A stretch of 24,748 bases of DNA from a virus: positions 1-24,748 of the IMG/VR virus record IMGVR_UViG_3300050026_000607. The stretch is one strand, 5' to 3'. A program made the position numbers and the translations under genes. Every line of letters starts with the position of its first letter. Positions within the stretch are counted from its first letter, which is position 1. Below the pieces are notes generated by a model, which had not been told where the DNA came from, searched no databases, and saw nothing but the letters and a program-made list of their open reading frames with translations. Below are positions 14,520 through 20,700 of the stretch, in pieces.

Positions 14520-15241
14520 GCTGTGATTCGTTGACCGCTATTAAAGCGCCCGTCCAGAAAAGACCAGAGAGCCTGATTTAACCCCTTGTCCCCAAAAGAG
14601 AAAAAAGGACGGCCTCTGGTCCGCTCCACCAGCTGAGAAGGAGAAAGGTTCTCGCTAATCTTGCAATCTGAAATTTGAGTTCCCGGCAGCTTCAAGATAT
14701 TGCCGTAAATGGTGCGGGTAAGAAAGCCGACGGTGGGGTCCAGCCGATCAAGAATAGATAGCAACGACGGTTTGTGAAAAAGCATTGGGCCGTGAATTTC
14801 AAAGTTGACCTGAGGGAAAGCCTGCGCTTTGAGCCAAGCCTCGGTTTGACGAAGACACTGCTCGTAGGGGTTCCCGGGCCGCGTCTTGAACCATTCGATG
14901 TGCGCCCGCAGGCTGCCCCGGCAATAGCTAGGCATCGTTTCCGCAGCCTGGGGCTTCAGCAAAATACAGTCGTCATCCATGCGCAGAAAAGTCTCCGAGA
15001 CTTCCTGGGCGCGGCAGGCTTCCCGCAGGCAGTCATTGATATTACAAGCGGGCAATCGGTGATGGTCGGTAAGCGGGATATGGGCCCAAGAGAAACCACT
15101 AAGGGAAGTGCGGGGGAACGCGCCAACAAAAAAGACTTTACGAACGCCGCCAAGAAACCTGCACACGCTCTGAAGAGAATAGTGAAGTTCCTGGTCTTTG
15201 CTCGGGCTGCCCCTTCCTAAAATATAGACAACATCGACCAT
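14516..15241 (-). CDS. Stealth-like or GT-A glycosyltransferase
   Basis: I chose ATG 15241-15239 (MVDVVYILGRGSPSKDQE), giving 241 residues. GGGAGGG lies upstream as a ribosome site, and further extension into the scaffold gene yields only Pro/Arg-rich out-of-frame sequence. The N-terminal DVVYILGRGS is like Stealth-type (capsular polysaccharide phosphotransferase) or related glycosyltransferases. FLRMDDDCILLKP at about 86-98 is the acidic metal-site motif, and VNFEIHGPMLF at about 145 fits the acceptor region. It is the first gene of the cluster, directly after the terminator at 15244-15276, so its ribosome site lies inside the terminator stem. Confidence 0.65.
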   Translation of the reverse strand: MVDVVYILGRGSPSKDQELHYSLQSVCRFLGGVRKVFFVGAFPRTSLSGFSWAHIPLTDHHRLPACNINDCLREACRAQEVSETFLRMDDDCILLKPQAAETMPSYCRGSLRAHIEWFKTRPGNPYEQCLRQTEAWLKAQAFPQVNFEIHGPMLFHKPSLLSILDRLDPTVGFLTRTIYGNILKLPGTQISDCKISENLSPSQLVERTRGRPFFSFGDKGLNQALWSFLDGRFNSGQRITA

Positions 15242-15243
15242 GT

Positions 15244-15276
15244 AAAAAGGCCCTCCCCGGCCAAAGCCAGGGAGGG
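15244..15276 (-). terminator. Rho-independent terminator between scaffold and glycosyltransferase cluster
   Basis: The perfect 7-bp stem 15251-15257/15270-15276 (CCCTCCC with GGGAGGG), extended inward by three pairs after one mismatch around a 4-nt loop, is followed on the minus strand by CC then five T residues. It lies in the 58-bp gap between the scaffold stop and the glycosyltransferase ATG. Confidence 0.8.
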
Positions 15277-15299
15277 ATTCTGAGCCGACCCCTTTGCCC

Positions 15300-16388
15300 C
15301 TAGTCGGCCAAGCTCTTGGCGACACTCTTCTGCCAGTCCGGCGAAGCTCCCCCCACAAGGGACCCCGCCGGTGAATTAGAAGCCGGCGCACGAATGGGCG
15401 CGCGAGCGGGCGCTGGCGTGGCAGGTGCGGCAAATGTGGCCTTGGCGGCAGATGTGGCCTTGGCGGCAGGCGCAGCCTTGCCCGCATCCCGCCAGGTGCC
15501 TGCCGAGTTGGGCTGCCAGCGCTTGAACTCTGTCTGCAAAATGCGGTCTGTCTGTGACGCCACTTCAGCCAGCAAAGCCTCGCGCGTCATGGCAGCGCAC
15601 TCGTTAGGATATTGCTTCAACAGCGCGTCGCCCACCTGACGCACGGTATCCAAGTGGCCCTTCAAGTCCGGGTAGAGCCCCATAAATTGTTGCTCCGCTG
15701 CGACCGCTTCTATTTGAACATTGTTGTTCACGAGGGGATGTAGGTTCGATTCGATGCGCGCCAGAGTGGGGTTCATGTCGTCATAGATACTCTTGCGAGC
15801 CAGAAGGACCGCCTTTGAACAAACCTCGGTAAGTTTAGTCCCGAGCAGGGCCACAGCTTCGTCGCCACCGGAAAGGACCGTCTCCATTTCGTCCTTCGAG
15901 AGCGGGAAGGAAATCTTCTCCGCCTTAGCGTAGTTAGCGCACCACTCAGTTTCCTTCTTCGCAATTTCTTCCGGGCTGGGCGGCACGAAGGCTTGGGCAG
16001 AAGCGGGCTGGGTCGGCGCGGGAGCCACGGACCTGGCGGCCCGATCCGAGAGAAGCTTCTCAAGCTCGGCCTGAGTGTATTCCTTGCCGCCCACTTTCAC
16101 CTTGACAGGCTCGGGGGCCGGCTTAGGCTCGGGGGCCGGCGCGGGGACCGGCGTGGGCTCGGGAGCCGCAGGCTTGGAAGGCTCGGGAGCCGAAGCGGGA
16201 ACAGCTTCCGGCCTCGGCTTAAGAGTCGTAGCAGGAATGGCCGCCGGCTTGGGCTCGGGCATCGTCAAATCCTCCGGGCTAAAAAGCGCGGACGCGGGGA
16301 CGGAGAGCCGCTGCACGTCGGGTATAGCGGGGGCGGTTATTGCCGGCGCGGGAGCGGGGGCACCAGTAGGGGGAATGTTATCTGCCAT
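15300..16388 (-). CDS. Capsid scaffolding protein
   Basis: This 362-residue protein starts at ATG 16388-16386, overlapping the upstream gene by 11 nt. The N-terminal 100 residues and the last 60 are Ala/Pro-rich (for example EPTPVPAPAPEPKPAPEP). The central part is helical (about residues 100-290). It contains VKVGGKEYTQAELEKLL, a typical entry motif of phage scaffolds and related head proteins, and long charged helices (KDEMETVLSGGDEAVALL, DALLKQYPNECAAMTREALL). It has no membrane segment or enzyme motif. Its location between portal and capsid is the classic scaffold position. In that role it would co-assemble with the capsid protein and leave the prohead. Confidence rests on composition and synteny. 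Confidence 0.75.
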   Translation of the reverse strand: MADNIPPTGAPAPAPAITAPAIPDVQRLSVPASALFSPEDLTMPEPKPAAIPATTLKPRPEAVPASAPEPSKPAAPEPTPVPAPAPEPKPAPEPVKVKVGGKEYTQAELEKLLSDRAARSVAPAPTQPASAQAFVPPSPEEIAKKETEWCANYAKAEKISFPLSKDEMETVLSGGDEAVALLGTKLTEVCSKAVLLARKSIYDDMNPTLARIESNLHPLVNNNVQIEAVAAEQQFMGLYPDLKGHLDTVRQVGDALLKQYPNECAAMTREALLAEVASQTDRILQTEFKRWQPNSAGTWRDAGKAAPAAKATSAAKATFAAPATPAPARAPIRAPASNSPAGSLVGGASPDWQKSVAKSLAD

Positions 16389-16665
16389 AAGTTGTTTTTA
16401 AGAATTCGACGACTTGTAAAACCTGCGGCTTGGCGTCTGAAAGACCTAGAACTGTCAGCAGGTGCCTAGCCTCGGCAATCTGACCTTGAAGTTCCTTCAT
16501 GTCCTCAAGCGTGGCTGCCGTCTCCAGCGCCCGGCAAAGTTTTCCAATTTGCATCTGCAAAAAAAGGGCCAGGAACGTGCAAACCCTGCCGGACTGGAAA
16601 GTCGTCCAGTCCCGCCCGAAATCAAATTCGAGGTTTTTCGGGTCAATGTCCAGCGCGTTCAGCAT
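16378..16665 (-). CDS. 95-residue helical protein upstream of the scaffold
   Basis: This protein starts at ATG 16665-16663 with a candidate promoter only 8 nt upstream. Most of the sequence is predicted helix (FLALFLQMQIGKLCRALETA, MKELQGQIAEARHLLTVLG). It ends FLKTTYGR, overlapping the scaffold start by 11 nt, which suggests translational coupling. Small helical proteins in this portal-to-scaffold slot occur in many phages without a known role. One possibility is an assembly accessory, but no motif proves it. Confidence 0.65.
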   Translation of the reverse strand: MLNALDIDPKNLEFDFGRDWTTFQSGRVCTFLALFLQMQIGKLCRALETAATLEDMKELQGQIAEARHLLTVLGLSDAKPQVLQVVEFLKTTYGR

Positions 16666-16673
16666 CTAAGACA

Positions 16674-16702
16674 AGCGTAGCAGATTGGCCGAATGAGGTC
16701 AA
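16674..16702 (-). promoter_or_regulatory. Sigma70-like promoter before the 95-residue gene and scaffold
   Basis: The minus-strand TTGACC (16702-16697) is followed after exactly 17 nt by TACGCT (16679-16674), with an extended TGC just before the -10 box. The ATG at 16665 begins 8 nt after the -10, so the transcript would be nearly leaderless. Confidence 0.55.
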
Positions 16703-16714
16703 CAAGATTGTCAC

Positions 16715-16777
16715 TTAGATATACCCGCCGCCCAGGGCGATACGAAGAGCCTGCACGGCGTTGTAGAGAGCCGCCGA
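16715..16777 (-). pseudogene. C-terminal stub of a gene broken by the cassette
   Basis: Immediately past the duplicated block, one frame reads 20 residues, SAALYNAVQALRIALGGGYI, then TAA. The helical stretch followed by ALGGGY is a typical C-terminus of small phage proteins and resembles the ALYKALGGGW ending seen in efflux-protein-like phage ORFs. Upstream the frame is closed by a TAG inside the duplicated block (near 16803). It therefore looks like the severed end of the gene whose start is the N-terminus of the 186-residue ORF. Translation is not expected unless re-initiation occurs. Confidence 0.5.
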
Positions 16778-17191
16778 TTGCGCGGCGCATGGTAAATCGC
16801 CAGCCTAACTGTAGTCCGCCGTAAGCGTGGCCGAAGAAGGACAGCTATTTGAATTCGCGCCTGTTATGCGGAGCCTGGGAACCAGTCTCCATCTAGTGGT
16901 GTTTAACGGAACAACAACCCCATCAGCATGCACCGGGAAGGGGGCACCACAAGCGCCTTCAGGTCCTCCAGACACGCCATTGCCGCCACCATACCAAACA
17001 AGGTCCCCAGTTTCGTCGTTATAGAGCTGCCATCCCCAATCAACACCCACGTCTGCGGAAGAGCTAACAACGGCATCGCTTGACAAAGTTAGACTGTGCG
17101 TTAAGTCGCCCGGCGTGATGATATAAGAAGTGCCATAACTTTGCCCTGTCGTACTGCGAGCAAGGGAGACTGTAACAGGGAACACAGTCGG
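16778..17191 (-). repeat. 414-bp duplicated cassette, portal-proximal copy
   Basis: This block is identical to 8616-9029 apart from one base (17103). It includes the TVFPV domain, its TAG stop, and the ATG plus first codons (MRRA) belonging to the 352-residue tail gene. Here those codons lead nowhere useful. This suggests the sequence was copied from the tail locus to this place. Confidence 0.98.
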
Positions 17192-17365
17192 CGGCTCGGG
17201 AAGGGAAGGGCCGGAAGAATAAGACGACGGCTGTCCAGATGTGCCGGCTCTTGAGGAACTACTCGGGCCACCCAGAATAATGCTCTGCTGCGCGGGAGTA
17301 AGCCCTAAATGAATATACCGATTCACGGGGGGCTGTGGGGCGGGCGTAACAGTGCTGGAGCGCAT
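16805..17365 (-). CDS. Chimeric protein: small N-terminal piece fused to the TVFPV beta cassette
   Basis: This 186-residue product starts at ATG 17365-17363, 7 nt after the portal stop. Residues 1-58 (PPVNRYIHLGLTPAQQSIIL, then a Ser/Gly-rich linker) are unique to this site. Residues about 59-186 are the TVFPV beta domain and differ from the tail-locus protein only at one position (Leu for Ser in the DLTHSLTL stretch). The ORF is open and may yield a second, portal-region display of the same domain. The N-terminal piece probably belonged to a small gene whose C-terminus survives at 16715-16777. It is recently formed, given 413 of 414 identical bases. Confidence 0.7.
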   Translation of the reverse strand: MRSSTVTPAPQPPVNRYIHLGLTPAQQSIILGGPSSSSRAGTSGQPSSYSSGPSLPEPPTVFPVTVSLARSTTGQSYGTSYIITPGDLTHSLTLSSDAVVSSSADVGVDWGWQLYNDETGDLVWYGGGNGVSGGPEGACGAPFPVHADGVVVPLNTTRWRLVPRLRITGANSNSCPSSATLTADYS

Positions 17366-17372
17366 AGTAGAA

Positions 17373-19640
17373 CTAGATGTTGCCGGGTCTGGGCTGCGGA
17401 TTCTGCACGGGAGTCAGAGACGGGACGGCCAGGTCAGGCAACGCAGGCGTCGCTGGGCTGGGGCCTGGAGGGCCTCCTACGCCGGGCGGAAGGTTGACAG
17501 GGGGTAAAGCAGCCGGCGGCATCGGAGCGCCAGGAGGGCCGCCAGGAGGAGCGCCAGGAGGGCCGCCGGGAAGCGGAGTCGAAGAGTCATAGATAAAGTT
17601 TTCAACTTGCAGACCAAGCGCTTTAGCCCCCACGAGCAGAAGCTTGCGCACGTTAATGTTGCCGGGGGCTTCAGTGAAGAACTGCGGGAAGGCAGGGGCG
17701 GACTCCAGGAGTTTGGCAATGCCGGCGACCTTACGGCCATCGGAGCCAGGCAGCGTGCCATCATGCGAGATATACTCATACTCGCCCTGAATGGTGTCTT
17801 TTGACACATTTACGGCGGCGGCGTCTGCCAGCTCGGGCGGGATGTTGGTCGGGTCGGTCGGTTTGAAGCGGACGATTTGCGACTGGTCGAGGAACTGCTG
17901 GAAATTGCTCACAAACTGGCGTGTTTGAGGAACGAGAGCCTGCGAAGACAGAAGGCGCGCGATTGAAGCCATGCGCCCAGCGCCCATTTGCTGAGTCCCG
18001 GCGAACTGGGTCGCGCTCGGGTCTGCGCCGTTGGGAACGACACCCTGCATCCCGGAACTGGCGGCGGTGACGGATTCAGAGAACTTGACGAACTCCATTG
18101 CTTCCTCCAGAAAGTTCTCCGTCAAGTCCTTAATGGGAATCTGCTGAATGACATCAGAAATCCTCGTGCCAAAAGCTTCGGGCTTCATGGCGATGAGGAG
18201 CCCCTCTTTGTCGGGGTTCATAAAATCCGCGACATCCACGCGAGAGGGATCATAGACGAAAATATTACCTAATGTGCGAGATAAGGCTTCCTGATGCCGG
18301 TTCTTCAGCCAGTCGATGTAGTCCTGGAGACCCTTCAAGATTTGAATCCAGCCCGGCGAGAATTGGAAATGCGCGTTGGGCCGGCCCTCGCCGACAGAGT
18401 AGGGGAATAGGCCGTGGGCATACGTGGACTCGGTCATAGACAGAAGCACGTCGCCGCCGGCAATTAGAATCTGAAAGATAACTGGCTCGTCGGATGTGTC
18501 TGTCTCCTGAGGCGACACAGCGCCGGCCAGGTCCACGCCCGCGAGGTTAAGCTGCGCGCCTTGAGGGTTGGGGGCGGCGGGAGTTGTGGCACCCATCTCG
18601 GCGGAGCCAACGGGACCGACGGCGGAGGCGACCTGGTCCACTTTGGTTGGGGTGGGCTCGTCTTCATAAATCTTGTTCTCCGAGGGGACGAGGCGAACCC
18701 AAAGCTCGAAAACCTCGGTGTTCGAGGTGTCGTTTTTATCGGCCTGAGTGTTGCCGGTCGGCTGTAGGGCGCGCGTGCGCTCGTAGGCCGTGCGGCTCAA
18801 ACGTATCTCTGCGGGGTTGGGGAGGACGCCGGGCAGAGAGGGCACGGCAGCATCGGCCTGAGCAATACCCTTCTTGCTCTTCGCGACAAGGTCTTCGATT
18901 GCGCTCGGCAGAACATACGCAGGGTGTTCAATCGGAAGTTTAGAGCGGCGGCGCAACTCAGTTATAGGCATGACCGTCCGGTGGCCGCAAAACCGCATTT
19001 CATTAATGCGCAGAAGAGGGAGGGCCGGGTCACAAAGAAAATCGTATGGGGAAACTATCTCCAGCTTGTTGAAGCTCCCGATAACTTTATTGCGTCGGGT
19101 CGGGCGCATGTAAGTTTTGGGCACGCCGTTCTCGTCCAGGTCGTTGGGGTCCGCCACCGGAACCTCAACCATCTCTGGGCGAAATATGGGAGCCCAGGAA
19201 TTATAGAAGACACCCCGGTTGACGGCGATGCAGTCTTGACACCAGAGATACCCCAGAAGGTAAGTCGGCTGCTGCTCCGCATTCCACCGCAGAAGCTGGT
19301 TGATAAGCTCCGCAGGGACTTCATCCTCTGGTCTTCGGCCTTCCACTTTCCAGGGGGTCTCTTGCCCAAACAACGTCTGAGCAATGTAGGTTGACATTGT
19401 AGTAATCTGTGTTGCGGTCATCGGCAACACGAAGCGCTTGGGGTGCCCGCGCTCTATAGATTCCATGTCCTTTTTGGTCAGCGGAGCGTAGCAAGAAAGG
19501 GTGTCATAGGCCGTGTCGAAGTCGCTTGACCAATAGGCCAGCGCGTCGCGACCTTGTCTTAAGTAGTCTTTTGCCAGCTTTACCAAGCGGGCTCGATAAT
19601 CCTTATCTTCCTCCAGCCGGCGTGCGACTATGCGGTCCAT
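17373..19640 (-). CDS. Portal (head-tail connector) protein
   Basis: This 755-residue protein has an ATG at 19640-19638 and GAAGGGAG upstream. It would form the dodecameric ring through which DNA is packaged. Typical portal features appear in order: an N-terminal helical region (RRLEEDKDYRARLVKLAKDY), an aromatic segment (YWSSDFDTAYDTL), a conserved middle (VNRGVFYNSWAPIF, VSPYDFLCDPALPLLRINEM), a wing-like insertion rich in Pro/Gly/Ala (about 305-375), a stem region (GLQDYIDWLKNRHQEALSR, VYDPSRVDVADFM) and a crown-like C-terminus. The last 75 or so residues are collagen-like Pro/Gly repeats (GGPPGAPPGGPPGAP). The size matches podovirus-style portals. It lies between terminase-side genes and scaffold as expected. 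Confidence 0.88.
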   Translation of the reverse strand: MDRIVARRLEEDKDYRARLVKLAKDYLRQGRDALAYWSSDFDTAYDTLSCYAPLTKKDMESIERGHPKRFVLPMTATQITTMSTYIAQTLFGQETPWKVEGRRPEDEVPAELINQLLRWNAEQQPTYLLGYLWCQDCIAVNRGVFYNSWAPIFRPEMVEVPVADPNDLDENGVPKTYMRPTRRNKVIGSFNKLEIVSPYDFLCDPALPLLRINEMRFCGHRTVMPITELRRRSKLPIEHPAYVLPSAIEDLVAKSKKGIAQADAAVPSLPGVLPNPAEIRLSRTAYERTRALQPTGNTQADKNDTSNTEVFELWVRLVPSENKIYEDEPTPTKVDQVASAVGPVGSAEMGATTPAAPNPQGAQLNLAGVDLAGAVSPQETDTSDEPVIFQILIAGGDVLLSMTESTYAHGLFPYSVGEGRPNAHFQFSPGWIQILKGLQDYIDWLKNRHQEALSRTLGNIFVYDPSRVDVADFMNPDKEGLLIAMKPEAFGTRISDVIQQIPIKDLTENFLEEAMEFVKFSESVTAASSGMQGVVPNGADPSATQFAGTQQMGAGRMASIARLLSSQALVPQTRQFVSNFQQFLDQSQIVRFKPTDPTNIPPELADAAAVNVSKDTIQGEYEYISHDGTLPGSDGRKVAGIAKLLESAPAFPQFFTEAPGNINVRKLLLVGAKALGLQVENFIYDSSTPLPGGPPGAPPGGPPGAPMPPAALPPVNLPPGVGGPPGPSPATPALPDLAVPSLTPVQNPQPRPGNI

Positions 19641-19725
19641 TTTGCTCCCTTCGAGATGTTGCCTTTAGCCCAAAGGGGCTGAAGGTTTTAGCCGTCTCGT
19701 CTTTCTGCTCAACGTTCACGTTCAT
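19603..19725 (-). CDS. Possible 40-residue leader ORF overlapping the portal start
   Basis: An ATG at 19725-19723 opens a 40-codon frame (MNVNVEQKDETAKTFSPFG) that ends inside the first codons of the portal gene. It begins just downstream of the candidate promoter and spans the hairpin at 19662-19685. No strong ribosome site precedes it. It could be a leader peptide coupled to portal translation or simply an open frame by chance. Confidence 0.25.
   Translation of the reverse strand: MNVNVEQKDETAKTFSPFGLKATSRREQNGPHSRTPAGGR
19662..19685 (-). promoter_or_regulatory. Hairpin in the portal mRNA leader
   Basis: A 10-bp inverted repeat with one imperfect pair (CCTTTAGCCC against GGGCTGAAGG around AAAG) lies 22 nt before the portal ATG on the minus strand. 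It lacks a following T-tract in that direction, so it looks more like a leader structure or RNA-processing site than a terminator. Confidence 0.45.
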
Positions 19726-19733
19726 GCGCTTAC

Positions 19734-19762
19734 AATATCGCCCTCTTGTCTTCGCTCGTCAA
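19734..19762 (-). promoter_or_regulatory. Sigma70-like promoter before the portal gene
   Basis: The minus-strand TTGACG (19762-19757) and GATATT (19739-19734) are 17 nt apart. A second possible -10, TATTGT, is 2 nt further on. It sits in the 154-bp gap upstream of the portal, which is the largest non-coding gap in this part of the window. Confidence 0.5.
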
Positions 19763-19794
19763 CAAATTCAGTATCCGTAGTTCTGCGGACAAGT

Positions 19795-20172
19795 TTACTT
19801 CGGAGCCCGAGATTTCGGATTGCTGGGGTGGTCACCTATAGCCGTGGCAGGTGGCAAAACCCTAACCACAGGACCAACCGACCCATCAGGATTCTTAATC
19901 CTAAGAAGTATGCTGCCGTCCTCTTGGGTCGTGGTGACATACTGCGGAGGAGGCGGCGGTCCCTGCGCAGCGTTCGGCCCGCCAGTCGGGCGCTGCATGA
20001 TGGCCGCCAGCGCAGACAGAGACGGCCCGGCGTGTGGCATAGCGCCCGGAGGCGGCCCGCCCGCCGACGGCGCGTTGGGAATAGCACTCGGCATAGTTCC
20101 CGGCATGGTTGGCGGCAGTGAAGCGGATACTGGGCCGTTAGGGCCAATGGCTGGGCCGGCGTAATGTAACAT
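19795..20172 (-). CDS. Pro/Gly/Ala-rich 125-residue protein
   Basis: This protein starts at ATG 20172-20170, 5 nt after the stop of the 160-residue gene. The first 90 residues are low-complexity Pro/Gly/Ala/Met (PTMPGTMPSAIPNAPSAGG). The C-terminal third (YVTTTQEDGSILLRIKNPDG) is a short beta-hairpin-like stretch. No domain is recognised. Proteins of this style between terminase and portal are common and often dispensable or disordered. It is probably co-transcribed from the promoter at 20670-20698. Confidence 0.55.
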   Translation of the reverse strand: MLHYAGPAIGPNGPVSASLPPTMPGTMPSAIPNAPSAGGPPPGAMPHAGPSLSALAAIMQRPTGGPNAAQGPPPPPQYVTTTQEDGSILLRIKNPDGSVGPVVRVLPPATAIGDHPSNPKSRAPK

Positions 20173-20177
20173 AGCGT

Positions 20178-20660
20178 TTAGTCCTCCAGGTCTTTCGGCT
20201 TAATGGGGGGCTCCTCTTTCTTGACTTTGGGGCGCTTGTAACCGAGGGTCTTCTCTTCCTCGTCGGGGCTTTCAACGGGGGCCTCGGCAGCCGCTTCGCG
20301 CGCGAGCTCGTCGTCAGCAGTCGCACCCTCGCCTTCGTCGGCAGTGTTTTCGCCGCCGGTGTTCTCGCCCTCGTCACCCTCTGGTCCCTCGTCACCTTCA
20401 GGGCCGCCCACCGACAGAACCTCAAACGTCGCGCTCTTGCCGAGCTTGTCGTCGTTCTGCCCCGTGAGCTTAAGCTGAAGCGTGGCGGTCACCGTGTCGC
20501 CAACCTTGCAGGGATTAGCGGCCAGAAAGTCAGCGGCCTGCTCGTCGTTCAAGGTGAGCGTCGGGTTGACGACCGGCAACTCCGCAGGAGCGCTTGGAAT
20601 GCTGGTGTCCGGCGACTCCGCAGGAGCGCCCGAGATGTCAGAGTCGTTTAGTGGTGCCAT
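20178..20660 (-). CDS. 160-residue acidic protein with a small beta domain
   Basis: This protein starts at ATG 20660-20658 with GAAGAG 4 nt upstream. Residues 30-85 (LNDEQAADFLAANPCKVGDT, ATLQLKLTGQNDDKLGKSAT, FEVLSVGG) look like a small beta-barrel or OB-like unit often seen in phage proteins next to the portal. An acidic Glu/Gly/Asp repeat (GPEGDEGPEGDEGENTGG) and a Lys/Pro/Glu-rich tail (RPKVKKEEPPIKPKDLED) follow. Its strongly charged, disordered tail and lack of enzyme motifs suggest a structural or assembly accessory protein. The function is unknown. Confidence 0.6.
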   Translation of the reverse strand: MAPLNDSDISGAPAESPDTSIPSAPAELPVVNPTLTLNDEQAADFLAANPCKVGDTVTATLQLKLTGQNDDKLGKSATFEVLSVGGPEGDEGPEGDEGENTGGENTADEGEGATADDELAREAAAEAPVESPDEEEKTLGYKRPKVKKEEPPIKPKDLED

Positions 20661-20669
20661 AATCTCTTC

Positions 20670-20698
20670 AAGGTAGCTGATTTTGGCGGGGAAGTCAA
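20670..20698 (-). promoter_or_regulatory. Candidate promoter after the terminase gene
   Basis: The minus-strand TTGACT (20698-20693) and TACCTT (20675-20670) are separated by 17 nt in the 40-bp gap after the terminase stop. The ATG at 20660 lies 9 nt downstream of the -10, so the transcript would start at or almost at the codon. It is weaker than the capsid promoter. Confidence 0.45.
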
Positions 20699-20700
20699 GA

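Noticed and set aside
15242-15487. Upstream extension of the first glycosyltransferase
   Set aside because: The added 82 residues are a Pro/Arg-rich out-of-frame reading of the scaffold's Ala/Pro-rich end and cross a terminator. The ATG at 15241 fits the family start.
8616-17191. The 414-bp repeats as phage attachment sites or genome-end repeats
   Set aside because: Both copies are coding and internal to the structural module, and no integrase is present. Their limits coincide with a protein domain and the next start codon.
8643-17191. Diversity-generating retroelement (template and variable repeat)
   Set aside because: The copies differ by only one base, a C/T change on the coding strand rather than scattered adenine changes, and no reverse transcriptase gene is in the window.
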